Positions 9,588-19,248 of a stretch of 35,678 nucleotides of DNA are shown here, one piece after another (the stretch's first letter is position 1; every line of letters starts with the position of its first letter). This stretch comes from Branchiostoma floridae (Eukaryota > Chordata > Leptocardii > Amphioxiformes > Branchiostomatidae), in contig NC_049981.1 in NCBI RefSeq assembly GCF_000003815.2, positions 28,276,124 to 28,311,801 on the forward strand, written 5' to 3'. The notes below the pieces were generated by a model, which did not search any database, was not told the origin of the DNA, and worked only from the letters and a program-made list of their open reading frames with translations. A program made the translations under genes and the position numbers.

Positions 9588-11198
9588 GTATATATACTGA
9601 AGAAATATGCTGAAGAAATATGTGTATAGGAGAACCGAAACTTACAGACTTAGATATGTTGAATGGTTCGCCGTAACTCTGTGGCGAAAACCAGAGCTCC
9701 AACATTGTTTTTGCTACCCCTAGGAGAACAGCGTGCATCCAGTCCACTGGGAAAGAATTAGACATATCCAGAGCATGGTACCTCAGGAACACGCTGGCCC
9801 CCATAATGCCCATAACCTGCAGGGGAAAAAAGACACATGGCACCATACAGGCCATGTAACCTAACGAGATTTACGGCTTTCTTAACGATGGGGGTAACGA
9901 AGCTACTGAAAAGTAATAGATTTTTCATCCGTGCTTCTGACAACACCCAAGAAATAAACAACAGCCATCTAATTTTTAATATACATGTAAATATAGTGTA
10001 TAATTACTAAAAACAGACGTATTTGTAAGAATAATGTTAACGATTGTTCTACTCATCACTAAGGTCATGTCCAAAAACAATACACCACAGAAACATTTTA
10101 GGACAGTGTGTTTAGTTTAGTTTAGTTTAGTTTATTAGGATTCTCCATTTGGAGGGTATGGTGAAACAGGTGTTAAGGACACCTTTTCAAAGCCGCCATA
10201 CACACGTGCACATGTTCGCACATGTCTATACGCGGCGGGGTTATACCGCCCCTTACGGGGTGATATACCCTTTCGCTGGCTGATACGGTATGGAGGTTCG
10301 CCAGGCCTCCAACCGGGTGATTTGAAGTGAATCACCAAATCCAGACGGAACGGTTTGCTCCATCTCACACCGCACCATCGCACGTGTGGGGGTTCTTTAA
10401 CGTGCATAGGGTGTGACTCTCCCCATACACGGGACCTCCATTTAACGTCCTATCCGAGGGACGGCCCTAGCCGAAGCTAGGTACTCATTTTCACCTGAGT
10501 ATAGTGAGGAAAGCCGTGTGTGTGTTCCAGTGTGTAAGCAAATAAACAACTTACAGCATTTCCCGGATTGGATCGGCTCAGTGTTTCCCTGACATTCTCA
10601 ATGATAGACCGGTGACTTCTCATCGTCATGTCAGCGGTGTAGGGCCATATGCGATGAAGACTGTTGTTGGAGCCGTCTGGATTCTTGCCAGAATCTCCAC
10701 ATTCATTACATCCGTACATCCCATTGAACTGTTTCATTACCAGTGCCTTGGCCTTGGCTGGTAGGTCCATCACCGCCATCATCAGCAGCCCACGTACAGT
10801 AGCCGTTTCGGTCGGTGACACTTTAACCACTATTCCTGAGTTGAAAAAGTCAGGTGCACAATGAGAAATGAAATTTGAATAGCAGTACATACATGCGATT
10901 TACATAATCTTTCCATAAAGGTTAGAGTTCATTCTATTCATAACAGGATCATTTTAACTGACAGACTTAACGGACATTCTCCACAGATATCCTCCAGAGC
11001 TGATAGCATTGTGTTTTCGTGACAATGGAAAATCAATGAAGAGGGGAGTGAGTAATTAAGAAAATGAAATAAGTCTAGGACATACCCTGTCTGTAGATCT
11101 TGTCAAGTGCCATCATTGTTGGTTTCAAGAACGTCGTCATTTTGGGCTTCTCAGGTGCAAACCAACACGCACACAGAATCATGTACTTCTTGGTAAAC
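5598..11198 (-). CDS. tnp2-like (CACTA/EnSpm-type) transposase-derived gene, nine exons, 5' end not found
   Basis: Exons read on the minus strand: 11198-11086, 10835-10555, 9816-9646, 9318-9225, 8357-8160, 7563-7453, 6914-6868, 6629-6511 and 6120-5598 (stop TAG). Every junction has AG/GT ends and compatible phase, and the joined frame runs 551 residues to the stop. Motifs, counting from the first residue seen: KKYMILCACWFAPEKPKMTT near 3, LLMMAVMDLPAKAKAL near 54-69, a C-x2-C in YGCNECG at 80/83, VDWMHAVLLGV near 155, RPRSITEKHHW near 207, SEFRSWLLYYSMPLL near 221, FEELYG near 281, NIHKLRHL near 293, YGPVW then FGFESMNG near 316-323, HLKRMVHGT near 324, YPYFHRIELNG, FGEVVTF, and an ending FPNVVEKD. 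Their order matches metazoan tnp2-like transposases as I know them. The upstream part, expected to hold a DG-x-P-x-FKSS-type block with a catalytic Asp, was not found up to about 14.9 kb. No element termini or target duplication are visible, so a host-retained gene and an old intron-bearing element are both possible. Introns carry a LINE-like tail and a small foldback insertion. Confidence 0.82.
6511..6629 (-). CDS. Transposase gene exon (ITFTKSM to VAER)
   Basis: 119 nt. Acceptor TTCATTCTTTTTAG, donor GAAAG|GTGGGT. Starts at phase 0 and leaves two bases of an Arg codon completed by the last exon. Encodes ITFTKSMSWGLQRVAAAMEN then KLAQRLTSVAE, probably helical. Its sequence is less conserved; the call rests mainly on splice phase. 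Confidence 0.75.
6868..6914 (-). CDS. Transposase gene micro-exon (HLKRMVHGT)
   Basis: 47 nt. Acceptor CTCTGTGTCTACAG, donor ACTCAG|GTAACT. The split first codon gives Gly, completing ESMNG-HLKRMVHGTRFIVTQ. NG-x-LK-x2-VHGT is conserved in related proteins, which is why this very short exon is credible. Confidence 0.83.
7453..7563 (-). CDS. Transposase gene exon (NIHKLRHL, GPVW, FGFESMN)
   Basis: 111 nt. Acceptor TTTCGTTTGAACAG, donor AATG|GTTTGT (GT present but a weak consensus). Enters and leaves at phase 1. Encodes ERRQTMNIHKLRHLQ, MYGPVWTTSLFGFESMN. The NVH-x-L-x-HL, GPLW and FE-x2-NG blocks are family hallmarks; the Glu in FES is a candidate third catalytic residue (inference). Open frames on the plus strand across 7323-7736 are antisense to it. 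Confidence 0.86.
8160..8357 (-). CDS. Transposase gene exon (ASEFRSW to FEELYG)
   Basis: 198 nt. Acceptor TTCTTTTTATTTAG, donor CTATG|GTACTT. The split first codon gives Ala and the split last codon gives Gly with the next exon. Encodes SEFRSWLLYYSMPLL, LPAEYVAHYFLLVSAIWTL and DAFCKSFEELY, a helical region conserved in the family. Confidence 0.88.
8616..8646. mobile_element. 31-bp perfect foldback insertion with flanking duplication
   Basis: CAAGGACGTTCTATC, one T, then GATAGAACGTCCTTG: a 15-bp perfect stem with a 1-base centre. It is flanked by GTTCACG at 8609-8615 and 8647-8653 (8 bp, GTTCACGC, if the shared C is counted). This looks like a minimal hAT-type inverted-repeat insertion or the scar of one. 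It lies in the intron between transposase exons 9225 and 8357. Confidence 0.75.
9225..9318 (-). CDS. Transposase gene exon (IPDLNKQL to EKHHWK)
   Basis: 94 nt. Acceptor TTTCTTTTGCAG, donor GGAAAG|GTATGG. Starts at phase 0 and ends one base into a codon. Encodes IPDLNKQLLALKVPDC followed by RPRSITEKHHWK; PRSI-x-E-x2-x-W is a conserved block in this family. Confidence 0.86.
9539..9595. repeat. (CA)n/(TA)n microsatellite
   Basis: About 35 bp of CA dinucleotides followed by a short TA run, in the intron between transposase exons 9646 and 9318. Confidence 0.95.
9646..9816 (-). CDS. Transposase gene exon with DWMH motif
   Basis: 171 nt, 57 codons, phase 0 at both ends. Acceptor TTTTTTCCCCTGCAG, donor AAGTCT|GTAAGT. 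Encodes VMGIMGASVFLRYHALDMSN and SFPVDWMHAVLLGVAKTMLE. The family usually shows D-(Y/x)-MH-x2-LLGV here; the Asp is a candidate catalytic residue (inference). Confidence 0.88.
10111..10480 (-). repeat. Retroelement-like interspersed repeat with (CTAAA)n tail, inside intron
   Basis: Four TTTAG repeats at 10111-10133 (CTAAA on the minus strand) abut a GC-rich block containing CCATTTAACGTCCTATCCGA and GAGGGACGG near 10438-10465, and a GGTTATACCGCCCC block. I recall this sequence type as a widely dispersed invertebrate repeat whose simple tail suggests retrotransposition. It lies in the intron between transposase exons 10555 and 9816, so it post-dates that intron. Confidence 0.55.
10555..10835 (-). 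CDS. Transposase gene exon with C-x2-C motif
   Basis: 281 nt. Acceptor CTTTTTCAACTCAG, donor AATGCT|GTAAGT. Enters after one codon base (joins to give Gly) and leaves at phase 0. Encodes VRGLLMMAVMDLPAKAKAL, then QFNGMYGCNECGDSGKN and an arginine/serine-rich tail ending SNPGNA. The C-x2-C may bind zinc, as in the cysteine insertion of related transposases (inference). Confidence 0.88.
11086..11198 (-). CDS. Transposase gene, first recognised exon
   Basis: Acceptor TTCCCTTCTTTCAG, donor CAGG|GTATGT. Begins with the last base of a codon and ends with one base of the next. Encodes FTKKYMILCACWFAPEKPKM followed by TTFLKPTMMALDKIYRQ, a conserved stretch of tnp2-like proteins. The exon before it must end with two bases of a codon; none was identified. 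Confidence 0.82.
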
Positions 11199-13777
11199 CT
11201 GAAAGAAGGGAATCGCACGATTTATTTTTTGAAAACCACATGGATGTATAGATTCGTTAGTTTGCCCTGGGGACATGAGCCATATTACCAACTTTGCCTC
11301 AAATCTTTAAAAATCACAATACAGAATAATTGTACACGTGGTAAGCTAGTAAAATTAATCTATGCTCAAACAATAACTAGGAATGTTTTGTAACACCACC
11401 ACATTAACTGTAGTCGATGAAAATGCTCCCGCCGGCCATGCTTGTCAGCACGCGCTAAGTGACATACAAGTGACAATACATATGCAATTTTTGCAATCTA
11501 CTCTGTTAAAAACAGGTAGTTTCGGGTCAAGACCTCAAATGTACATTATGAAGACTTAGTGTCATGCTCGCATGGGTTAATTTCCAAAAGTTCAATTTTG
11601 GAACAGTCTATTGAAAACAGCTCATAAGCAAATAGCGGCCTCCAGCAGTATGGGAATATGAGCGATCGAAAGTTGTTATTTTCCGTTTAAGACAAAACAT
11701 GATCTGCCCTGGTGAAATGACACATGAACGTTTTAAATCTTATTCACTGTAACCATCAGGCTCCCCAAACTTCACAGAGAGTTTATAGGCCTGCTACGAA
11801 AAACTACCTCTAGAATGGTCACACATAAAAATTGATTCCCAACTCTCCAGTTGAGATAACAATCCGTCCTATCTCAGTCTACCGAAGACTTAAACGGATC
11901 TGCGGGATCGAAAGGCGACCACCGCCCCATGGAAGTGAAGTGTGCATGGGTTAGTTTTATCAATTTTTTTTTAATTTCATGGTCCGGAACCAATGGGATC
12001 GCGGGCATGTCTGCGACCTCCATGGCGGATCGATCAGGAAAGAAAGCGGCCATTTTTTAAAAACCTACACTTCCTAGCCTATCATATACAACTTTCGTCG
12101 CCTACTTTGCGATATCAATGGATAGCAAGTTCTGCAAACATGTAGATTTGACATGACCATTTACTAGTCCTGCGGAAACAATTTGAAACAATTTGCTACG
12201 ACAGAAGCTATGATCATCACCAGGGGTTACCTAATATGTCTACTCTCAAAGCAGAAGTAAGACTATGGCTGTTTGTTTGCATTTTATGCATTTTTGTCGG
12301 CCTTTATATTTTGTCAGGGTTTCTTTTCGTCCAACGGCCAAACTACCGGACCTCTGTTTGAATAGCCAACCCTGCCAATGCTCACGGGACACATGGGCGT
12401 GAGCATGTGTCTGGTGTACCAGCGGTGCGTGCAAATTCACTTGAACAGTTCTCAGCAGGAGCACAGACTTCACCCTTCCAAGCCGATCAGTGGTGATTAA
12501 GTGTTTAAAACAGAGACTGGATCTGTCAGCTATGTTTTGGAAAAAGGCTCTCCATTTCGTAATATAAGAAAACAATAACACAAGGAAAGCTTTTATGAAC
12601 GCAGTCGACCAGTGAAAAGAGAAAAAAAACTTTCTCCACAGGAATGGAAGAAACGTTCTGATTTTTATTGTTTAGACTTTAGGGTTGTCGCGACGGGATT
12701 TGCGCATGCATCAGCGCGCGTTGACAACTTACTCTATAGGCGACGTTCATTAGGGGAAGATGGTGTCCTCCCTCTTTTGTGTCGTTTGTCATCCTTTGCA
12801 TTACTTACGAAAGAGAATCGGCAGCTGTAATATGAGAGGAGGGTCATGGCTCATGCGATCATCTGCCTCTGAGAGTCAAGTTAGCTGACAGACTGATTGC
12901 GCGTCAGATTTTTGCGTGCGCAACACAAACCTTAAACAGTGATTTTGATACGTAAAATGAGGGTTAGTACGTCTTATACGCTACGTAGTAGCATACAAAT
13001 CTTCACTTGCACCAAATATGAAATATCAATGTCCAATCGGTGATCTACTTCAAATTCAGCACGTATTAGATATACGATAAGAGGCATTCCATTGTTATCC
13101 GTGTCCATTTTCTGATGTTTCTTGTGCAACATACTGCATACATATGCTCACTTTGCATCTTCTTGGTACGATATAGTGCACATCGCCGATGTGGCCTGAT
13201 TAAATAGAAGGTTGGAAGAAACAAAAATTTGCTTGGAGAATGCTTTTTGACAATGTTGGTTCCAAGTTGAAGATATTGAATAAATAATGACCAGAATAGA
13301 CATCATGGCAAAGATTGACAGGAAACAGATGTTGCCTTTGTGACATTCTGACTCAAGGCGTTGGGGTTTGGATAGTTTCCCTCAGGGTTTGGCTCGGCAT
13401 GCATGGTGGTCAAGGGTTAGGGGGTGCCCTATATGTGTCATCCAGAAGGTGTCTAGCTTCCTCACTTGTGACTGTCAGTACCTTCGAGAGGTCAGCCGAA
13501 GATTAATCACTAAACATCTGAGGGATATTTGTTTGCGGGGATGCAGGAACCGAGTTTTCCCTGTTCAAGAATGGCTGTAGCTCTAACGATGCATTGCAAT
13601 CGCTGAGGGAGCAAAGTTAGCATAGGGATATATCATCGCTGTACATTTGTCGTGTCAATAAAGATTATTTAGCATCTATCCTCACTGAGCGATTGTTTGA
13701 CGACTTTGAGCGCGCATTCGCTGATCGCTGAGCATTCCGGCCGCTTGGTGGTGTTAGTCCTTACAAGTGGAAAGGGG
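11199..13777. other. Non-coding region upstream of the transposase exons; no gene supported
   Basis: I searched both strands for the missing N-terminal transposase exons (a DG-x-P-x-FKSS or INELP-like block) and found none. Open frames at 12246-12581 (minus), 12612-12830 (plus) and 13315-13580 (plus) show no recognisable domain or supporting splice pattern. The sequence is mixed in composition with no clear tandem repeat. Confidence 0.45.
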
Positions 13778-14075
13778 CACCCGATTCTATCATTATTATC
13801 ATGAAGGTTTGTTAATCATGGGGCATGATTTGCGAATACGTTCGGTTGATCAGTGCCTTCTTATGGACTGAGGCCGTATGATTAGCGAAGAGTTCGCGAT
13901 GGGATAATCAGGAGTCGGGGTCAACAACCCGTGATGCTGACCCAAGATGGCGGCGCCCAAAGATCGGACAGAAGGTGTGTGGCGGTCGGCGATATGAGCC
14001 TGGAAACTCCTTTCCAAGCATATTCATTCCACGTAACACGTTCAACAGGTTGGTCTTATAATCCAGGCTCCGTTT
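13778..14075 (+). promoter_or_regulatory. Promoter/first-exon-like block, copy 1 of an inverted pair
   Basis: From 13778 to 14047 this matches the reverse complement of about 34950-35219 with only four substitutions and one 1-base indel by eye. Similarity then falls quickly through 14075. The block contains CCAAGATGGCGGCGCCC, a YY1-type motif typical of TATA-less animal promoters and starts. An ATG there opens MAAPKDRTEG and stops 16 codons in unless spliced at AGAAG|GTGTGT. The high-identity part ends at CAACAG|GTTGGT, which looks like a 5' splice site. The gene it might start is not established. Confidence 0.5.
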
Positions 14076-14151
14076 TTTTTCTTCGATAACAAGATTTGCG
14101 TGAACCTGTGGTTGGGAAGCAGTAAACTAAATCATATCCATTTTACTGGCG

Positions 14152-14182
14152 CCAAGGAGGTAAATATATATAACCTTCTTGC
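14152..14182. repeat. AACCTCC-type foldback
   Basis: CCAAGGAGGT, an AT-rich loop, then TAACCTTCTTGC: an inverted repeat with about one internal mismatch. Related foldbacks occur at 26165-26189 and 31144-31174. Confidence 0.6.
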
Positions 14183-15794
14183 TAAGTATCGGCTCTAACG
14201 GACTTCCCTGACCGGGTAAGACGGATGATATTTTACATAAGTCTCTTGTCCGAGGATCAAGTATACCGGTAAGTAGCCCTCAGTTTAAATATATAGCGTC
14301 GACTAACGTTATCATGGCTAACCGGTAAGGAACCATGTCAGCATGGACAAAATATGCAAGCTTTGGTCTATTAAAAAGCTGGGGCCAATTGCCAATATAA
14401 TGTAAAGTACCATATACAACATTTGCATGCTTCTTTATGTGATTATGTGAAGAGTGATAAAGGCATGGACCTTAGGTATAAGTTCAGAATGCCAGAATAG
14501 ATTCTCAGTTGCAATGATACCCCCCTCCCCCAAACCTGGAGAGTACTGCATTTACAGGGGGTTCTGGACAAGAAGGGCTCAGCTCTTCAGGGTGGGCTAA
14601 CTGAAATATTAGCTTAAGCTTAAGTACAGGGGCCCCACTCACAACAATCCAAGCAAGGGTTAACATGAAGTATCCACTGTCTATAAAACTGCTTCCAGTC
14701 ATAATTCCAGAGTATGATACCCTGGGAAAACCTGACCCCAGAGCCGCACGCAACTGGTTTACCGATCTTTGCCACACACGCCCCCAGAACACCCACCGCC
14801 CAACACCCACCTGCTCGACAATCCAGCTGGCCTCAACTATCACTTGCCTTTCAGAGAAGTAAGCGATAGTCAGGTCCCGGGCTGGCATGAAGTGGGGCCA
14901 GCTGGTTGGTAGTGCCTAGGTGTGCGGGTGTATAGTTGCGGGCGGGCGTGAAGCAGGCAGGGATCGGTAACTCTTCTTCGTGCCGCTTCTTTGAGTTTGG
15001 TTTCCCTGGGTAAGACTATGACTATCTACCATTTTTTACACTGACAGTTCTACCTCATCATGATTGGCTGTTTAAATTTTCTCAGACCATTCATTATTGC
15101 TTCAGTTTCATTTTTGGTAAATCTTTCCCCAGGAAATGGGCATCATAATCCAAACTTGCTGCTGTGATGTGGGGCTGTGTGTTTAGGGCAAGGTGCATGC
15201 GTTGTGCAAAATGCAGAAAAATTCTGTTTTAGCTCCTTGTCAGTGGTTGGTTCAAAATTTCTGTCACAGCCTGCTCAAAAATTGGATCAGAATTGTACAA
15301 TATTACCTTACCATAAACAAAGCTAAGCTGATGATGAAAACAGCTATTATGCATGATTTGACTGAGGTGGTTGTACATTGAATGGGTATACATAACTGGT
15401 ATTTCTGGGTGCACCGATCAGAAAAAAATGAAGGAATGGAAAGAAATCAGGTGACAACAGTTAACCAATTAGAAAATGGTTCCGTCTTCTCAGCAAAACA
15501 TGTAATTTTGATTATGCATGTTGAACAGACAGCAGTCATGCCAAAACAGAAAAAGGTTGATAAATGTTGAATATACATTTCCTTTCTGCATTGTAGTTGA
15601 TAATGAAAATAAATTTGTTATTCCAAACTATCCAAAGTACAATCTGAACGTATTCTGTAACACTCAAAGAGACCAATACACAATGACATGTAAATGTTTG
15701 TCTCACTCTCCATTATTATACTAGTCTGTACCACTATAAGCAGGCCTGAACTTGAACTTGATCCTCTGGACATGAATCGTGGTGTCATCTAGAC
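14183..15794. other. Non-coding stretch, no supported gene
   Basis: Open frames on both strands at 14505-14888 overlap each other and neither has a recognisable domain; the same holds for short frames at 15193-15724. A small palindromic AGCTTAAGCTTAAG occurs near 14610. Confidence 0.4.
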
Positions 15795-15966
15795 TGTGGT
15801 GTCCTACTGGCCAAACAGTTAGGGTGTTTGGTCCAGAGCGCAGGGGTTCTGGGTTTGAATCCCCTGACATGCCATTCATATTGTGCCTTCGGCACAACAC
15901 TGATTCACATAACTTTCCTCACTTCACTTTCATGTAACATAGGATAGGATGTTAAAAAAAAAAAAA
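15795..15966 (+). repeat. tRNA-derived SINE remnant
   Basis: An A-box-like TGGCCAAACAGTTAGG at 15808-15823 and a B-box GGGTTTGAATCCC at 15851-15863 have tRNA-like spacing. They are followed by CATGCCATTC, TTGTGCCTTCGGCACAACAC and TTTCCTCACTTCAC, a tail type I recall from deuterostome SINEs (GTGCCCTTGGGCAAGGCAC-like), and a 13-base poly-A at 15954-15966. The promoter boxes are diverged, so it is probably inactive. Confidence 0.75.
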
Positions 15967-16850
15967 ACTTAAATGGAGGCCCAGTGTTTGAAGAGAGCCA
16001 CACCTTGGGTATAGTTCTCACCAGACATAGTTCACAGTGGTTAAAATATACAGCACAATTCACACATTTAGGTTATCAGTGTTACATAATGTATTGCTGA
16101 ATGGCAGCTGCGCCAGACCCTTCCTATTCAGCCCCACCAATTACAAGCTCCTTGCAATTCAGCTTATGGTGCCAAGAGGTCTACTTGTCCGTAATTCAAA
16201 ACTGTATCTGTTCAATAACATCCTGGACCTGGATTTTCTGTACTACTACTACTAGTACCTGTACCCACCCATGCATGTGCATGGATGTACATGTCCGTAT
16301 CCAACTTGTATCACACAGGCTTACAGGCTTTCATCAAATGAATTGAATCCAGTCTTCATGTGCGCCGAGTGCAGCAGTACAGTCTAAAATTCAAATACCA
16401 GACTTTGATGTTGGATAGCTGTTGGTACAAGTTTTGTTTGTTGACACTGTGTATTGTGCATCACCCTGGTCCCATCCCTCCTGCAGGTCAGATCACCATC
16501 CCACCCAAGGGAGTAGCTCAAAATAAATCATAGTTCAATTAGAACACTGTTCTAGTTGGTGTCAGCACAATGATAAAATAATTGCGGTCCTCTTAAGTTG
16601 CTTAAATCAAACAAATCAAGGAGAGTCTGTAGGACACATTTCTCCGTGAAGTAAATTATGGTGTTTACGGTTTGTTTTAGATGTTTGATACATGGCAAAT
16701 GTCAGACTAAACTTAAAAATAATCTTGACAGTTCAAAGACTCAGTCCCATACCCAGACAAATATATGTATCTAATTGCTGTTTCCGTTTTATGTTCTTGT
16801 TCATCATAACAAAAGGCACTAACCATGAGTACAGTGTACTACTGAGCTAA
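15967..16850. other. Non-coding stretch, nothing recognised
   Basis: No coding or repeat feature supported, apart from a short (TAC)n run near 16242-16256. Confidence 0.4.
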
Positions 16851-17215
16851 CCCAACATCTGCTTGGATCTTTGAGAGCTGTTTCCTTTAATAAGCCACCA
16901 AAGGACAGTAAAACAACACCTGCTTCGAGAAAAGGCTGTAAGTGGGGATCAAGACAAGTAGACTGCATCTCTCTATGAATGTTCCACAATTTTCTGAATA
17001 TAGGAGTGTTCTTTGAAAGTTACAGAGTAAGCAAAACAATGTGCATTATCAGTTTGTCACATAGGTACCATTTGCCAAAGTAGTGTGTCATAGTTATCTA
17101 CCGAACCGATCGTGAGATACATGTCAAGCTGCAAGGAGCACAAACTCAGACAATTTCAAAACCCCTTGTCACGTCAGCATGTGACCTTCTTTCCAGGAAG
17201 TAATTACAGTATACT
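16851..17215. repeat. Diverged dispersed repeat, second copy of the 4340-4885 sequence
   Basis: CCCAACATCTGCTTGGA (16851-16867), a GTTCCACA box near 16981, TACCGAACCGATCGT (17099-17113, identical to 4824-4838) and GACAATTTCAAAAC (17149-17162) occur in the same order and strand as at 4340-4885. Spacing between the last two boxes is similar (about 45 and 50 bp). Linkers are diverged. Confidence 0.6.
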
Positions 17216-17275
17216 GTAACAAGTCACTCCTGCAAGGTCTCAGAGAATATGTGTTCTTATTACCACGTGACCATG

Positions 17276-18014
17276 AAAAATGGAGGTATAGTTTTTTTTT
17301 GTGTCTATCCGTGTGTCCGGATATTTGTTGTCACCATAGCTCGAGAACCTCCAGATGGATTGTGATGATATTTGATATATAGGCAGGGGATGGGAAGACG
17401 AAGGTCAAGGTGGGCCCCCTGGTGTGCAACCTCGGTACTGCAGTAGAACTTTGATTTTTCGTATCTTTTGACCTGGACATGCTATGATCTTGATTTTTTG
17501 GTGGCAGATAGCTTGTGATGTAGGGAAGAAGTGATGTATGTTTTGGTCCGCTAGCAGCTTTGCTCTGGAAGTGCAGGAGCATTCTGGTCAAAATCTTCCA
17601 AGAAGCATAACGGAACATAGGAATGACAGATTTCCATGATATATAGAATGCAGGCATCCTTGGCAGAGATGTATATATTGAAGTGCAAATTATGCAAATT
17701 TGAACTTAATCTGCATAATTAATGAAGAAAATCTATATTTAGTGTTTTCCATTATAGGACTCAAATACATGTAACATGTGCAGTTTGTGGCAGGTGGAAG
17801 ATTAGCAGATACAAATTATACAAATAGCTCCATAATTTGCATAATTAATGTGAAATTGTCATAACTATTCTAAGTACAGTTAAATGATTGGATTGTCAAC
17901 ATTGTTACCTGTGTAACATGTGTAAGTTAGTTAAAGGTGTACATGACCAAGCATAAATTATGCAGATGTGCAAGTCATTTGCATTATAAGAATATTTCAT
18001 GGAGGTATGAGGTC
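17276..18014. mobile_element. GGAGGTAT-ended interspersed element, ~740 bp, non-coding
   Basis: Runs from AATGGAGGTATAG to TTTCATGGAGGTATGAGGTC. Internal phrases such as GTCACCATAGCTCGAGAAC, CTTTTGACCTGGACATGC, GTCCGCTAGCAGCTT and TTTGCATAATTAATGTG match a repeat I remember as common in lancelet DNA (unchecked). Its last 24 bp (17991-18014) recur exactly at 28308-28331. Both visible ends carry GGAGGTAT in the same direction, so the boundaries and transposon class are uncertain. A minus-strand frame at 17331-17657 is inside it and not a gene. Confidence 0.6.
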
Positions 18015-19072
18015 AGAGGGCCAAAGAAAAACAGTTTCCAGCTTTCACTTTTACAGTTATCTGTCCTTAAAACTTGCAAGCAATTCTGTGCAGTGTGTAC
18101 AAGTCATGGCCTGGTATCTAACCATGTTATATAACTCCCTAGTCTCTTCTTTTGTATCCTTGCAGATAGGACAAAGGAGACTTGGAGCTATAAAAGGGCT
18201 GGATACCAGGCTATTTACTAGTAGTTGTGAAATGCTTGTGGTTAAAGATCAATCAGTGTCATCAGCAACGGAAGGTTCAAGTTAAAGGCAATGTATCTGA
18301 CTGTAGGTTATTCTGCCAGACATTAATCTCTATGTCTTTGCATTTGTCAGTTTGTTTTCTGAAGTGCAACTCACATGTGCTACGCAATAACTGCATCCAT
18401 CTTTCTTTTGTTTTGTAAATGGTGTTGCTCAATACAAGGCCAGTGCTGGCCACATTTAAACTAAGGACTGAACTAATTGAAGATGTTAAGGAGATAGCTG
18501 TGTACTTGGTGTGGAAATCTAATGTGGGTTGTATTTGTGTGGGAAGCACTCCCCAGAAAGAGAGTTCCACATTTAGTCCAAGGATAGACGCTTTTGCTAA
18601 AAGGGGGTATTATTGTACACTTTCCACACAAGAGGTATAACATTTTACTGCACGTGCTTACTTGGCAGTTGCATTCTTTCTTTCTTACTGTGGATGTGTA
18701 TAATACCATGATATACTGAAGTTGATAGTCCCTACTAGTAAGACATCTATATTTTTACTATAATGCCCCTAGATAAGAGTAACACTTACAGCACAACAGA
18801 TCTGTGGGTCCTTAAAACTAAAGAGGGAGGTAGCCTGCTGAGGTAGCCACCCTGCTATAGCCTGCCCACCATTTCCAGACACCCTATTACAAGAATCCCT
18901 TTCTCAGTTTTTTTAATATCATCTGTAGGAGTTTCACCCACTGAGCCTGGCTGGGCATTCCTTTCTATGATTATATGTGCATGCGGTAAGAAAGAATATT
19001 TGGAGCTTAATAATGATAATGATAATAATATTTGTATAGGTGTCAGAACAGTCATACAGGTCTGGACCTAAA
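18015..19072. other. Non-coding or weakly coding stretch
   Basis: A good acceptor-like site (CTTTTGTATCCTTGCAG) ends at 18166 and a frame follows to about 18285 without a recognisable domain. Overlapping frames on both strands at 18277-18709 are unconvincing. Confidence 0.35.
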
Positions 19073-19248
19073 CAAAAAGTAAACTTTGCTAGAGGTTGAA
19101 ATAGATGTTAGTATTCATCATGATGGACACAACTTTTTAAGACTACAGATAAGTAAATTCCAAAGCAATGATGACTATTGTTATATTCTTGCAGTTGATA
19201 ATCAAAAAGTAAACTTTGCTAGAGGTTGAAATAGATGTTAGTATTCAT
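19073..19248. repeat. 46-bp perfect direct duplication, 130 bp apart
   Basis: 19073-19118 and 19203-19248 are identical (CAAAAAGTAAACTTTG to GTTAGTATTCAT). The intervening 84 bp is unique. Confidence 0.92.

Noticed and set aside
10664-10864. 66-codon plus-strand frame
   Set aside because: Antisense shadow of the transposase exon 10555-10835.
12246-12581. 111-codon minus-strand frame as a missing N-terminal transposase exon
   Set aside because: No FKSS, INELP or other family motif, and no donor leaving two bases of a codon at its end.
13860-14050. Complete small gene MAAPKDRTEG...
   Set aside because: The frame stops after 16 codons without splicing, and no downstream exon could be confirmed; kept only as a promoter/first-exon candidate.
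14505-14888. 127-codon minus-strand frame and the overlapping plus-strand frame
   Set aside because: Neither has a recognisable domain. Both strands are open over the same GC-rich segment, which is common by chance.
15500-15724. Possible exon after CTGCATTGTAG near 15596
   Set aside because: The acceptor is weak, and the frame has no recognisable motif and no partner exons.
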